The notes under the pieces are model-generated. The model worked only from the letters and a program-made list of their open reading frames with translations, ran no database searches and was not told the origin of the DNA. Positions 35,860 to 47,360 of a stretch of 64,000 nt of DNA are shown piece by piece. Within the stretch, counting starts at the first letter, position 1. Every line of letters starts with the position of its first letter. Made by a program: the position numbers and the translations under genes. Source of the stretch: Cryptomeria japonica. Its lineage: Eukaryota; Streptophyta; Pinopsida; Cupressales; Cupressaceae. The stretch spans positions 597,931,335-597,995,334 of the forward strand of contig NC_081415.1 in NCBI RefSeq assembly GCF_030272615.1. Direction: 5' to 3'.

Positions 35860-37404
35860 TGTAGATAGGAATCTGGGAATCATCACAAAACAATATAAAA
35901 ACTAATTATTAGCTCAATCACGAAAACTAAATTGCAATGATCTATCCTAAAACACATTCAATAAAGACATAAAGATGAAACATTCAAAAGTAAATACTAT
36001 GCAAACCATATGTGGGTATGAATGCTTCCTTCATGCGGCTCCATTGTTCTTCTTTCCTCTTCAAATAGTTTGGTTGTGGATCTCACCTACAAGTGCACAT
36101 ACATGATTGAAAGCAAGTAGGTAAGAAAATTGCTCAAAAGTACTCGAAGCGTGATTGATTAGAAATTCGATAATCTGATTAGGGGGTTTGATTGAAGAAA
36201 TTCATCCAATTTATAGAAGAATTGGAGAGATGACAAGATTAGCATGATTCAATTCAAATGGAAATTGCAAATCAATTATGTCAATTATGACAAATTTATG
36301 ACAAATTATGCACTTTCTATGCAAAATTTGTTGATTGATGATTTATGACAATTTATGACAAATTTCTATGTCAAGAATTGATTGATTGTCAATTATGACA
36401 AATTATGACAAATTGCTATGTCATTCCCATGAATTTAGGAGAGAAATAGGAGGAAATGAAATTAACAATTTAGAAAATTAGAAAATTAGAAAAAGAGGAA
36501 TTAAGAAATTAGGAATTAAGAAATTGATGAAAAATAGAAATTAGGTAAATTAATTAATAATTTGTCATTTATTAATTAATTCACAAAGAGGAATAATTAG
36601 CCAATTAAATGAACATTTAATTGCGATGAGAAGACTTAGGATAAATAAATAAATTATTTAATCCTAGAGAGAGAAATGACAAACAAGGTTAAATGATTAA
36701 ATCATGAAACCCTAGAAGATGAATTAGCAATGCGAGAATGACAATTAGGTCTTGATTGAAGATAATTGATTCAATCATGATTCTGATTAACAAAGGACCA
36801 ATGCTGACAAATGATTTGATTGATAAATGCGCCAATTGACGAGGAACAATGACAAATTGATCCAAATTGACATAACTGAGACAGACAACGATCGATGACA
36901 AATTGATCGCAAAATGACAAATTTGACAAAAGGACAAGGATCGATGACAAAATAGATTGCAAGACGACAAGATTAAAAATGACCACGATCGATGACAAAT
37001 CGATCGCAAAATGACAAGATCGAACATGACAACGATCGATGACAAATCCATCACAAAACGACAAGATTGAAAATGATAAGGATTGATGACAAATCGACAA
37101 GATTGATAAGAGGACAAAACCCTAATTAGGATTGACAATTTCCAAAATAATGATAAATGAGGATGCACATTGATGCGACAGGCTAAAATCGATCAAAATC
37201 ATGACTGAAGATTGTTGTCGACAAGACAAATTTGAGAGCGAGACAAATGAAGAATGTAGAAGAATGACTCAATGCTTGCAAATGATAAAGACCAAATGCG
37301 AATCATAGGAGAAATGTTAATGCGACGCAAAAACTCTAAAATAAGGCAATGCGCAAATGTTAAAGTATGACTCTGCAAGCGTTGACCATTTTTAGGTGTC
37401 TACA
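35860..37404 (-). repeat. 3' LTR of the 10-kb element
   Basis: Its termini on the plus strand are TGTAGATAGG and GGTGTCTACA. Relative to the other LTR it carries an extra 26 bases near 35952-35978 flanked by ACATTCA repeats. This fits deletion by slippage in the partner LTR. It contains the GATCGATGACAAAT minisatellite. Confidence 0.95.
36860..37110. repeat. Degenerate minisatellite GATCGATGACAAATCGATCGCAAAATGACAAG in the LTR
   Basis: At least five related units of CGATCGATGACAAAT, CGATCGCAAAATGACAAGAT follow each other. They are duplicated in the other LTR at about 45380-45600. They explain the long frames on the minus strand. Confidence 0.75.
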
Positions 37405-37450
37405 TTTTGCCCCTCTTTGAGACAATGCGATTTTAAGCGTTGTTTCAAAG
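37405..37450 (-). other. Polypurine tract with an abutting hairpin
   Basis: On the minus strand the sequence before the 3' LTR reads CAAAGAGGGGCAAAA. Immediately 5' lies a stem of 14 bp (12 paired) with an 8-base loop: arms at 37437-37450 and 37415-37428. The 3' arm's CAAAG is shared with the start of the PPT. A matching but differently paired hairpin is at 24443-24479. Confidence 0.75.
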
Positions 37451-38304
37451 AACAATAATGAAAATGCCCTAGACAATAACAATGACAAATGCATGCCCCC
37501 TCGAGGAATTGGCCGGAAACATGCAGAGAAGAGGCCAATTGATCGATAAAAATGATAAAAAATGATAGGAGCAAACGGATTGCCAAGACTGACCGAAGAA
37601 ATGTTAGTAAGTAGAAATTAGACAGAGGACAGGTAGAGATGAAGAAAAACTTGCTTTCACGAATGCACATAAGTAGGTGAGAACCTTTATTTTTATGTAG
37701 CAAAACGGATGCGTAGCATCATGGCATGGAAGGCCAGAGCTGAAATGCAACCCTTTTTGCAAAAGACAGACACATCATAGACAAACAACAATCACAAAAA
37801 AGAAAAGGATCATGATCCATCTCGGTCACTCTAAATCACTCAGTGACATCATCGAGCAACATAGGAACATGATCGAAGCCAACAATAAATCAATAAAAAG
37901 ATAAGATGCACAAATTCCAATAAATCAAACAAACATCTTGATCTTCATTGTCAAAAGTTGAAAGTGTTGATAGGACGATCATGCTGTCTGGTTTCAGGAC
38001 ATGCGGTACCCCGTCTAAGACAGGACACAGTCTGGTTTTGAGTATACCACACCCTATATAAGACCCATGATAGTAGAGACAAGGACAAATGATATTGATG
38101 GTAACGTTCGATTGATATGACAATTGCGATCAGTTTGAATGTCTAGTTTGATTGAAAAAGTTCATCTGTTTAAGCATGATTTGCAGTTAAAGCACAACAT
38201 TGGATTGCATATCGTTGGATGTATGCTCAACAATCTGTCTTATGTACAAGGGGTTATTTATTTTTTGTTTTGCTTTTCGAGATTTTACAATTTTTTTTGT
38301 GGTC

Positions 38305-38512
38305 ATTGTTTTTTCAGGACTTTATTTGACTTTTTTTGGATTATTTCAGGACGTTATTTGATTTTTATGAGATTTTTTCAGGACATGATTTTGATTTTTA
38401 AAGATTTTTTCAGGACTTTATTTGATTTTTAAAGATTTTTTCAGGACATTTTTCAATTTTTTATGATTTTTTTTCAAGACATTTTTCAATTTTTATGATT
38501 TTTTATGATTTT
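38305..38512. repeat. TTTTTCAGGACATTTTT-type minisatellite
   Basis: About seven units of 25-35 bases begin TTTCAGGAC(A/T/G)TT and end in GATTTTTATGATTTTT. Unit length varies. It lies in the 3' region of the 10-kb element. Confidence 0.8.
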
Positions 38513-39125
38513 TGCCCCCAATGTCTAGCAAGGAAAGGAATATGATAGGTGAATAAATAGGCTTGCTGAAATGATGGTGGATAGAGAGAAGACAAAGGAC
38601 TTTTATCGTGGAGACAACGCAGATGCAATTTTCAAGGGCTATTGCGTGATGGGACAAGAGACTAGATATGACAATGTAAAGCAGTGACATGGCATGAGGG
38701 ACATGTCAAGAGGTTTTTGAAACCATGTTTAAATTTTGCATCCTTATGTTAGATCAAGATCAAGGAATGAAAAAGAGTGTATGGATAGGATAAGCAAGAC
38801 CAAGAATGGATAAGGGACATGGACTGAAGGTCGGGATTGGCTAAGGGATAGTGGCAGAAAGTTGCAATAAGCGAGGGAATATGGATGAAAGGTTATAATA
38901 AGCAAATGGATAAATACCAAAAGCTACGATGGACTAAAAGCTGCAAACAAGATGCATAATGCTCATGATGATCCTCAGCCTTGTCAAGATCAAAGGTGGA
39001 AAGGGAAAATAGGATATGAAGGGTAATGACAGGGGTTCGATAGGATAATGAAGGGCAATAGGATATGAAGGAGGAAACCTGCCCCCAAGTGTGGTGTGCA
39101 AGAAGTTCATGGATTACGCATGACG

Positions 39126-39189
39126 CCTGTTTGCCAGGTTTTCATCATGGTACTTGCCCAAGGCGCCTGTTTGCTAGGTTTTCACCAGT
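39126..39189. repeat. GCCTGTTTGCCAGGTTTTCA tandem pair
   Basis: GCCTGTTTG(C/T)(C/T)AGGTTTTCA(T/C)CA occurs twice about 45 bases apart, separated by a CTTGCCCAAGGC linker. Confidence 0.6.
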
Positions 39190-39451
39190 GGACGAATTAT
39201 TTTTTCTTTACTTTTTTTTCTTTTGTCTTTTCTTTTTCACTTTTTTTTTTTAAAAAATTTTTTTAATTTGTATTTTGACATTTTCAAGAGAAGATGGACA
39301 CATGATAGGGGATGGAAGAAGGACTCAAGCGTCTTTTTTTTTTTTGGATAGTAGCCTTGAAAAAAAAAAATGGACCATGACCTTTAAAAGTATGCTCAAA
39401 GACGTTGGTAGGATAAGGACATGGAAAATGAGATGGAACTAAGGCGAGGAT

Positions 39452-42295
39452 TTATGCAAAGGATGGGATCAAAGGGATTGAAGGATGGAAAATATGCATT
39501 GGATAATGGATAGGGTATTGGAAGAATTGGGCTTGAGTGGATGGAAATGTTGGCAAGATCGACATTGGCACACACCTTGAGGGGTGATGGATTGACAGAG
39601 GAAGAGTGGGTTTCAGATTGTGAGATTTGGATGGAGGAAAGGATAGTGATTTTGGGACATAAGGACCCAAAATGGATGAAGAAGGTGATGGAGGAATAGC
39701 AATTGTAGATGCCAAGTTGGATGTTTCTTTAGGCTTTTGTGCTTCAAGGAGCTTCTTAGGGATCCACATGGTTTTTGATTTTTCATGCTTTTGTGGTTCC
39801 TTGGAGTGCATTGCTTGCATAAGGGATTTAGGAACCCATATATGTTTTGACTTTGCTCTATTTTGCTTAGTGGGCCTTTGTGACCTTTTGGATATTTCTT
39901 TTTCTTTATAGATCATATTGTTCTTTGTTTTGACATGTCGATTATATTGGACATGTTGATCCTGGAATACATGTGGATTGCTAGACTTATGAATTTTATA
40001 CTTGGCATCCAAATTGCTTGGAGGAGGAAAGGAATGCATGGATGGATATGAATGAAGTGGAGTTATTTTGGATGGATGAAATTTACTCAAGGATGTGTGC
40101 CTTTGTTGACCTTGCATAGAGGAGGAAGGGATATAAGGACCTAAGATGGATGGAAGGTATGATGGGGAAGGGATATGTTTTGATTTTGATGGAGGGATAC
40201 CAACGTCTTGAGAGTGACTTGTGTAGACATGACCCTTAAGATCTTCTTTGATATGGAGAGATTCTTGCTTATGAAGATCTACTCCTTTGCCTTTATGAAT
40301 ATTTTGACTTGTAGGATACTCTTTTCTTTGCAAAGAAGATGCGAGTCCATTATGAGGTGGATATGATATGAGAGAAATAATGAGATCTTGAAGTGGATCG
40401 GATTGCACCAAAGTGGAAGAACCCATTGTGCATGTCGAGGGTTCATGAACATCTTGCACTGACATGTTAGAATCATGAGGGGGCTTAGGATCATGAGGGG
40501 GACTAGGATTGTGTAGTGGACATGGTTCAATGATAGGCTCTTCAAGAGATGGAATGGGAGAAATAATGGGATCATCAAAAGAAATGCGATCTTGGAGTGT
40601 ATATGGAGCATTAAGACAAGGAGATGGAGGAACAAAAGGATCTTGTGGAGGATCTGAAGGAATAATTTTATCTTGACAAGGAGGAAGATCATTGGAACCC
40701 TCTTTAAAGGTGCTTTTCTCTTGACTTTCAATGGGATCATCGGAAAGGATGGAAGGGATATCTAGAATGTCAATGGGATTTGAAAGGACATTTTGTTCAT
40801 GAAATGGAAGGGGATCGTTTGGGATTGGATGGACTGGGATGTCTTGATCTTGCTCGGGGAATGGAGTGTCAATAGGACTTTGGATAGGATGGACAAAAAT
40901 AGGGGAATCATCGTGAGTGTTTGGGAACATGGGGTCCTGGTCAACAATTGGATGGGATGATAAGTTTTCAGGATCTTGATCTTGATCTTCTTTAGGACTC
41001 ATTTCTTCGCGCTCTAAATTATCCTCTTGACATGAGGTTAGACTTTGGATATGCATGGAGGATTCAGACAAGGAATCAATGTTTTGGCATGAAGGAGATG
41101 CACTTTGAACATTTGTGATGGATTTTGGCAATGAATCAATGCTTGAACATGAGGAAGAGGGACTTCGAATGGAGTCCTCTAAAATAGGTAATGGCAATAA
41201 AGTGCATGGTGGCATTGGGTCTTGTATTTCTGAAACATGACAAGGATGTGCATCATGAATTGGATTATCATGGCAATCAATTATGGATAGCTCTTGGATA
41301 ATTGCATCCTTAGGTGTATTGTTTGATGAGGACAATATAGAAGGTTCTTGTGAAACTTCTAGAGGTGTAGGGATAGATGCCCCTGGAGAGTCAATTTGTT
41401 TATGGGGGGATGAGGCATTGCTAGACATAAGTGTAGACATAATTGTATTATCTTGATCTTCCTCAAAGAACTCACTTGGTAGTTTCCTTAAGAGCATTGC
41501 AATAAAGCCACCTTTTCTTCGAGGTTTTGACATAGTTGTATCTGGAATTTGAACTTGTTTGGAAATATTTTGGTCTTGGTCTGATGTCATGTTTGGATAT
41601 TGGACTTGGTTCAATTGTTCTGACATGTTTGAAACTTGGCTTGGTGTGTGCTGCAACCTTTGTTTTTGAATGTTTGGTTGGTGTTGTTGACATTGATATT
41701 CCACCATTGGTTGAACTATTTGTTGACATTGTATAGTTGGTTGGACATATTGTTGAAATTGGACCATTGGTTGTATTGGTTGTATATGTTGAACAATTGG
41801 TTGAACCATTGGTTGTATTGGTTGAAAATCTGATTGATAGTAAACACCTTCTTGTTCTTGTTGTGGAGGCACATAATGTTGAAATTGATGTTGTCTCTTT
41901 TCTTGAAATTGTTTCATCATCTCTATTTGTGAGAGGAGAGCTGGTATGTCTGATCGTTCAAGAAGAGATCTTACATCAATTGGCTCAATCTTTAGATTTC
42001 GACCTGGAAATTTTTGAAACATTTTGGACATTTGTGATCTATTCTTCTCAATGTTTTTCACTCTTTGTTCCAATATCTCCTCATCTTGAGCTAGCTTCTC
42101 CTCTTCTTGAGCTAGCTTCTCCTCTAGGTTTTGTATTTGGAGACATGTTTCATCATAAAAAGTTTGATCAATGTCGCTTTGTTGTTGGGTTGGATAGAAT
42201 TGTGATTGCCTTGGATTAAAATTTGATTGCATTGTCGGTTGATACGTCAAACTTTGTTGCATCATTGGTGCTTGGAACCTGGTTTCAATAGACAT
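39452..42295 (-). CDS. Orphan 947-aa P/Q/S-rich retroelement protein, function unknown
   Basis: The first ATG is at 42295; the frame is open slightly upstream but only from a TTG codon. There is no internal stop in 947 codons. Residues about 45-95 form a charged coiled coil with repeats of EEKLAQEEE. A Gln/Pro/Val-rich segment (about 165-230) repeats QPIQPMVQ. A basic patch PRRKGGFIAMLLRKLP lies near 270. A long acidic Pro/Ser/Asp-rich region follows to about 700. Near the C terminus two repeats occur, KHIWVPKSLMQA and KTMWIPKKLLEA. No zinc knuckle, capsid motif, protease or polymerase is present. It might be a diverged Gag or a Tat/Ogre-like extra ORF; neither is shown. The long open frame suggests recent origin or selection. 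Confidence 0.75.
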   Translation of the reverse strand: MSIETRFQAPMMQQSLTYQPTMQSNFNPRQSQFYPTQQQSDIDQTFYDETCLQIQNLEEKLAQEEEKLAQDEEILEQRVKNIEKNRSQMSKMFQKFPGRNLKIEPIDVRSLLERSDIPALLSQIEMMKQFQEKRQHQFQHYVPPQQEQEGVYYQSDFQPIQPMVQPIVQHIQPIQPMVQFQQYVQPTIQCQQIVQPMVEYQCQQHQPNIQKQRLQHTPSQVSNMSEQLNQVQYPNMTSDQDQNISKQVQIPDTTMSKPRRKGGFIAMLLRKLPSEFFEEDQDNTIMSTLMSSNASSPHKQIDSPGASIPTPLEVSQEPSILSSSNNTPKDAIIQELSIIDCHDNPIHDAHPCHVSEIQDPMPPCTLLPLPILEDSIRSPSSSCSSIDSLPKSITNVQSASPSCQNIDSLSESSMHIQSLTSCQEDNLEREEMSPKEDQDQDPENLSSHPIVDQDPMFPNTHDDSPIFVHPIQSPIDTPFPEQDQDIPVHPIPNDPLPFHEQNVLSNPIDILDIPSILSDDPIESQEKSTFKEGSNDLPPCQDKIIPSDPPQDPFVPPSPCLNAPYTLQDRISFDDPIISPIPSLEEPIIEPCPLHNPSPPHDPKPPHDSNMSVQDVHEPSTCTMGSSTLVQSDPLQDLIISLISYPPHNGLASSLQRKEYPTSQNIHKGKGVDLHKQESLHIKEDLKGHVYTSHSQDVGIPPSKSKHIPSPSYLPSILGPYIPSSSMQGQQRHTSLSKFHPSKITPLHSYPSMHSFPPPSNLDAKYKIHKSSNPHVFQDQHVQYNRHVKTKNNMIYKEKEISKRSQRPTKQNRAKSKHIWVPKSLMQAMHSKEPQKHEKSKTMWIPKKLLEAQKPKETSNLASTIAIPPSPSSSILGPYVPKSLSFPPSKSHNLKPTLPLSIHHPSRCVPMSILPTFPSTQAQFFQYPIHYPMHIFHPSIPLIPSFA

Positions 42296-42316
42296 GTCAC
42301 TATGCAAATGCAATAT

Positions 42317-44355
42317 TTTTGGAATTTTTCAAGGATAATGTATGATATGCAACTAAATGCAAACTAAATAGATGAAAATGCAACCTATGGCAAGAATGCA
42401 ATCTATGTTTTTGATTGTTTTTGGAGATTTTGACAAACTTATGAATGCAAATCTAAGAGAGGGACCCTTAGGAAATTGGAATGATATCTAGACCTCAAAG
42501 GACAAAAGGACTTAAGTGACAAAGGACAAGATGACAATGTCTCCCCTATATGCTTGTATACTAAGCTAGGTTTGACAAAATGACATGGATGACAAAAGGA
42601 CAAAGGGTTTGATAAGGTCTAGACCTCCTAACAATGACTTAGGGTTTATCAAAGATTTGGATTACTCAAGTATGACAAAACCTAGTTTGAGACTATATGC
42701 AAAAGGACAATTAATATGCAAATGACTAATGTGATATGATAATGACTTAAGCTTAATGAAGAGACTTAAGGTATGCAAATATGAATGTATGACAATGGTA
42801 TGACTTTTAATGCAAGAGGACACATGCAAGTGGATGACCCTTATTGATATGCAAAGGAGTATGACTTAGGTGAAACCTAACCTTGGTACTTAACAATGAA
42901 TTTTGCAAAATGCAACCTAGGATGAAGCTAAATGTAAGTGACATGAATGTTAAGACAAGATTTTGAACAATGTTTGATAATCATGTTTTAAGGTGTGTTT
43001 TTGAACTTTGTTGAACTTTTGTTGGATGAATGTCTCTTGTGTTTAATCTTATGCTGGATCAATTTGCCTTGTTCTTGAAATGAGATACAATTCAACTTTT
43101 GACAAGAAAAGAATACAAGATATTTCAACTTAGACTCAAGACAATCATGCTCATTCACACATTTCTTATGGTAGGCAAGGACATTAGGTACTTGAGAGGT
43201 AGACTTGTTATGGGATTCAAGGAGAATACATAGATGCTTGACCCCACGGGCTCCCCTCCACGACACTCACTTCTCAGGGCAGCCAAGCATCAGTCCCCAT
43301 GGAAATCTCCCCATGGCGAACTTAGTATCTCTTCCAAGTATCCGAACTTGTCCTTCTCAAGCAACTAGAAGGGTTTTTGGCCTCTAAAAACAAGGTGTTT
43401 AGTAAGGATTTCTGTTAAGCGTTACTCCTTGATGTCACGCAAGCGTGATTGAGACATTAAGCCCATCAAGATACCAAACAAATGTAGTCACGCAAGCACG
43501 ATTTAGACCAAGAGGCCCTACTTAGATGTTGATATGAGAAAGAGTTCAAGGGTCATCACTTCCCAAGTAACTGCAATTCCCACGTAACCCTTCCTTCAAA
43601 GCTTTCGCCCATCAGGTATTTGTTTATAGTGAGTTAGAATGCCAAGGTATTCTAGCCGTACTCACTTTGGGTCGTTCCCTTCTCACGATTATCACTTGCT
43701 TGCAAAAGCAAAGTGGTCGGGAAGGCAGGCCCTCTAAAGGTGACACGCAATCAAAGACATGAGCATGGTATCGAAGATCTGGATTTTTGATCACCCTAAG
43801 AAGGATGAGAGCATACTCTCCTACTCCAATGTCACACTCAACAATCAAAGCAAAAACATGTTCATTCCAACCTATTTAGAAATCACTAGGTGCCTAAAAC
43901 ATTAAAGACAAACACCAAGTTTAATTGTTTCTCCAAGGCAACCTGCAAAACCCAAGTTAGAAGTTTGAGGTATTTATTCTTTGACTATCGATTCTGCATA
44001 AAACATGTTAGAAGTTTGATTTTTTATCTTTGCCATGCGTATGCCAAGATTCTGCATAGATAATTAGTACCAAAAACCCAAAAAAAAAAAAAAAATAGAA
44101 TGCAAAAACAAGACAATTTTCAAGTAAAACATTGCATTTTTACCTCTATTCTGGACTTTACGCGGGCACAGAACTCAGGACACAGGCACAGAATGTCTTC
44201 AACACAGGCGCAAGTTGCTTCACATAGGCGCAAGTTGCTTCACATAGGCACAGAAGTCTCCAGAAAACCCTGCACGACCCTGTTTTTGGGTTTTTGGCCT
44301 GCAAATCAACTCAAAAGCACTCAAAAACACAGTTAAGGGGGTTAGATGGTTAGTG
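42317..44355 (-). other. Leader of the 10-kb element
   Basis: About 2 kb lies between the PBS and the ORF. No conserved protein is seen. It contains direct repeats of TCACGCAAGC(G/A)(T/C)GATT (about 43437 and 43488); the first is a near-palindrome, TCACGC-AA-GCGTGA. It is GC-richer around 43200-43700 than the rest of the element. Such length and structure suit an RNA-packaging leader; this is inferred. Confidence 0.5.
44190..44250. repeat. 22-bp tandem repeat AGGCGCAAGTTGCTTCACAT
   Basis: Two full units and two partial ones (AGGCACAGAA variants) are arrayed within the leader near the PBS. Confidence 0.7.
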
Positions 44356-44373
44356 TTCACGTCGGGTTCACCA
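44356..44373 (-). other. Primer-binding site, tRNA-Trp type
   Basis: The minus strand reads TGGTGAACCCGACGTGAA, five bases after the LTR. From memory of plant tRNA-Trp, whose 3' end is TTCACGTCGGGTTCACCA with CCA, all 18 bases are complementary. The same 18-mer follows the LTR at 51880-53540. Confidence 0.75.
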
Positions 44374-44378
44374 ATTAA

Positions 44379-45898
44379 TGTAGATAGGAATCCAGGAATC
44401 ATCACAAAACAATATAAAAACTAATTATTAGCTCAATCACGAAAACTAAATTGCAATGATCTATCCTAAAACACATTCAAAAGTAAATACTATGCAAACC
44501 ATATGTGGGTATGAATGCTTCATTCATGCGGATCCATTGTTCTTCTTTCCTCTTCAAATAGTTTGGTTGTGGATCTCACCTACAAGTGCACATACATGAT
44601 TGAAAGAAAGTAGGTAAGAAAATTGCTCAAAAGTACTCGAAGCGTGATTGATTAGAAATTCGATAATCTGATTAGGGGGTTTGATTGAAGAAATTCATCC
44701 AATTTATAGAAGAATTGGAGAGATGACAAGATTAGCATGATTCAATTCAAATGGAAATTGCAAATCAATTATGTCAATTATGACATATTTATGACAAATT
44801 ATGCACTTTCTATGCAAAATTTGTTGATTGATGATTTATGACAATTTATGACAAATTTCTATGTCAAGAATTGATTGATTGTCAATTATGACAAATTATG
44901 ACAAATTGCTATGTCATTCCCATGAATTTAGGAGAGAAATAGGAGGAAATGAAATTAAGAATTTAGAAAATTAGAAAATTAGAAAAAGAGGAATTAAGAA
45001 ATTAGGAATTAAGAAATTGATGAAAAATAGAAATTAGGTAAAGTAATTAATAATTTGTCATTTATTAATTAATTCACAAAGAGGAATAATTAGCCAATTA
45101 AATGAACATTTAATTGCAATGAGAAGACTTAGGATAAATAAATAAATTATTTAATCCTAGAGAGAGAAATGACAAGCAAGGTTAAATGATTAAATCATGA
45201 AACCCTAGAAGATGAATTAGCAATGCGAGAATGACAATTAGGTCTTGATTGAAGATAATTGATTCAATCATGATTCTGATTAACAAAGGACCAATGCTGA
45301 CAAATGATTTGATTGATAAATGCGCCAATTGACGAGGAACAATGACAAATTGATCCAAATTGATATAATTGAGGCAGACAACGATCGATGACAAATTGAT
45401 CGCAAAATGACAAATTTGACAAAAGGACAAGGATCGATGACAAAATAGATTGCAAGACGACAAGATTAAAAATGACCACGATCAATGACAAATCGATCGC
45501 AAAATGACAAGATCGAACATGACAACGACCGATGAAAAATCGATCACAAAACGACAAGATTGAAAATGATAAGGATTGATGACAAATCGACAAGATTGAT
45601 AAGAGGACAAAACCCTAATTAGGATTGACAATTTCCAAAATAATGATAAATGAGCACGCACATTGATGTGACAGGCTAAAATCGATCAAAATCATGACTG
45701 AAGATTGTTGTCGACAAGACCAAATTTGAGAGCGAGACAAATGAAAAATGTAGAAGAATGACTCGATGCTCGCAAATGATAAAGACCAAATGCGAATCAT
45801 AGGAGAAATGTTAATGCGACGCAAAAACCCTAAAATAAGGCAATGCGCAAATGTTAAAGTATGACTCCGCAAGCGTTGACCATTTTTAGGTGTCTACA
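44379..45898 (-). repeat. 5' LTR of the 10-kb element
   Basis: It is nearly identical to 35860-37404 except for scattered substitutions and the 26-base indel. It ends in GGTGTCTACA followed by the target duplication AATAG. Long frames on the minus strand near 45180-45600 are products of the internal minisatellite. Confidence 0.95.
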
Positions 45899-45903
45899 AA
45901 TAG

Positions 45904-47260
45904 AACTTGTATCTGATCATCTAAATTTGAAGTTGTAAATTTTGTATGAAATCTATGATGACATTACTGACTTGTGAATTATATTTGTTTTGATGTCAAT
46001 AGGATAGCCTTCTATCATTTATTGTTTGTGTAGGTACCTATGATAAATGGATTAGACCCATGCAGATGTAAGCGAAGGTGTGAAAGATTGTGCATTTCAT
46101 ATCCCATCAAGTTACTGCCCGGGCTTGAACTTTTGCAACTTAGACGCCAATAAGTATGCATTAAGATGTGTAAATATAGATTGTTTGATTTTTGCACCCC
46201 ATCCAAATGGATGGTTATTGTAAATATTAAATTTTATAAGTAAAAAAATGTGTATTTTGAAGCCACTTGTCTTCTATTGAAAGTGAAATTGCATGTGTTT
46301 ATTCACATTCAAAAGTAAATTGCACATGCACAAATGAACCTAATGAACACATATTAGTGTATGCAAAATACTTTACTAGCTTTTAATCTTTAATTTTTAA
46401 TTATTCAAATGAAATTAATTGAAAGATTAGGTGTGCAACAGATAGATGACATAAGCAGCTATTAGACCATCTCCGTAAGAAAATCAATGCCATCAAGGTA
46501 TTACTAAAAGAACTGATGCATGTAATGATGCCATTATTTAGGAAAGAAAAAATGGAATTATGAGAAAGTTAATCCATTCGGCTATTTACAATTCTGGACT
46601 TCGGTGCATTTAGTCTCAATGTGCATAATGTTGACAAGTGTATTATCAGCAGCACGACTGTAAACAGAGTTTAAAGTTTTCACTTTGAAGGCCATCAAAG
46701 CCCCACACATAGAAGGATCTAGAGGTCTATGTTAGTCATTTCAGAATCTCATCAAATCCAAATGCAATAAATCAGCTTGATATGGATTTTATTCATTTAG
46801 GTAGTCACATCCTCTATATACTTCGACAATGGCTAAATCTCTTGATTAAACAGTCTTTAGTATTGGCATTGATGGGCTTTACACATCTAGAAAAGAGTGC
46901 ATGCCTTGCAAGCATGCGAGCTCAATATACTCACAGTGGTTGTACATTCAGGGAAAACCTTTTTTAGCACCTGGGTCACATGGCAGGCTTTCTATGTTCC
47001 TGTCCCCTTTTTGCTTAGTTTCTTGATAAGAACTGTACTATTTTGGTTAGATTAGCAGTACAATAATCGAACCATCACATGTATATTGCAGCTTAATTCA
47101 GACTTCTTTACTGACATTTTAGGATGTTTCAGAGAGTCTGTTAATTTCCTTAATCTTTTCCCATTACTTGTAATAAAGAATATCTTTTCTCGGTACCATT
47201 TGAAAAATCTAAGCTTCTCATTCGTTACCCATTTGCATTTCTACTTTGCTTCTGGTCTTC
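45904..47260 (+). other. Region between the retroelement and the DUF761 gene
   Basis: The sequence has host-like composition without repeats. No convincing coding exon was found. It may hold upstream regulatory DNA or intron sequence of the gene represented by the exon-like segment at 35642. Confidence 0.4.
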
Positions 47261-47268
47261 TATAAAAT
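47261..47268 (+). promoter_or_regulatory. TATA box of the DUF761 gene
   Basis: TATAAAAT lies 100 bases upstream of the ATG at 47361. That spacing suits a short 5' leader of about 65-70 bases. It is the only good TATA box in the preceding 300 bases. Confidence 0.45.
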
Positions 47269-47360
47269 ATTCCATTATTGTTTTTGATCTTAACATGTGA
47301 AAGAACTGAGTAGACAAAAATAAGTTTCCTGTGGGCTTGACAAACTTCAACAGAATCACA

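Larger units (their letters stand above)
37451..39451 (-). other. 3' non-coding region of the 10-kb element
   Basis: This is about 2 kb between the ORF stop and the hairpin, with no coding motif on the minus strand. It includes two short tandem arrays (38305-38512 and 39126-39189) and long T/A runs near 39200-39370. Confidence 0.6.
35860..45898 (-). mobile_element. Full-length pol-less LTR retrotransposon with one intact orphan ORF
   Basis: The two LTRs (35860-37404 and 44379-45898) are nearly identical and have TGTAGA...TCTACA termini. The element is flanked by a perfect 5-bp duplication AATAG (35855-35859 and 45899-45903). A PBS touches the right LTR and a PPT the left, so it is read on the minus strand. 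The 7-kb interior has a 2-kb leader, one 947-codon ORF and a 2-kb 3' region. No RT, integrase, protease or zinc knuckle was found. It is probably mobilised by enzymes from a relative. Confidence 0.93.

Noticed and set aside
36290-36420. A CRISPR-like array of ATGACAAATT repeats
   Set aside because: The repeats are irregular and short with no unique spacers, and they lie in a plant LTR. They are a simple satellite.
36689-37168. A 159-aa Ser/Leu/Ile/Cys-rich minus-strand frame, repeated at about 45182-45593
   Set aside because: It lies inside LTRs and follows the period of the GATCGATGACAAAT minisatellite.
41737-42219. 160-aa plus-strand frame opposite the 947-codon ORF
   Set aside because: It is a shadow of the minus-strand ORF, whose repeats leave the complementary frame open. 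It has no motif.
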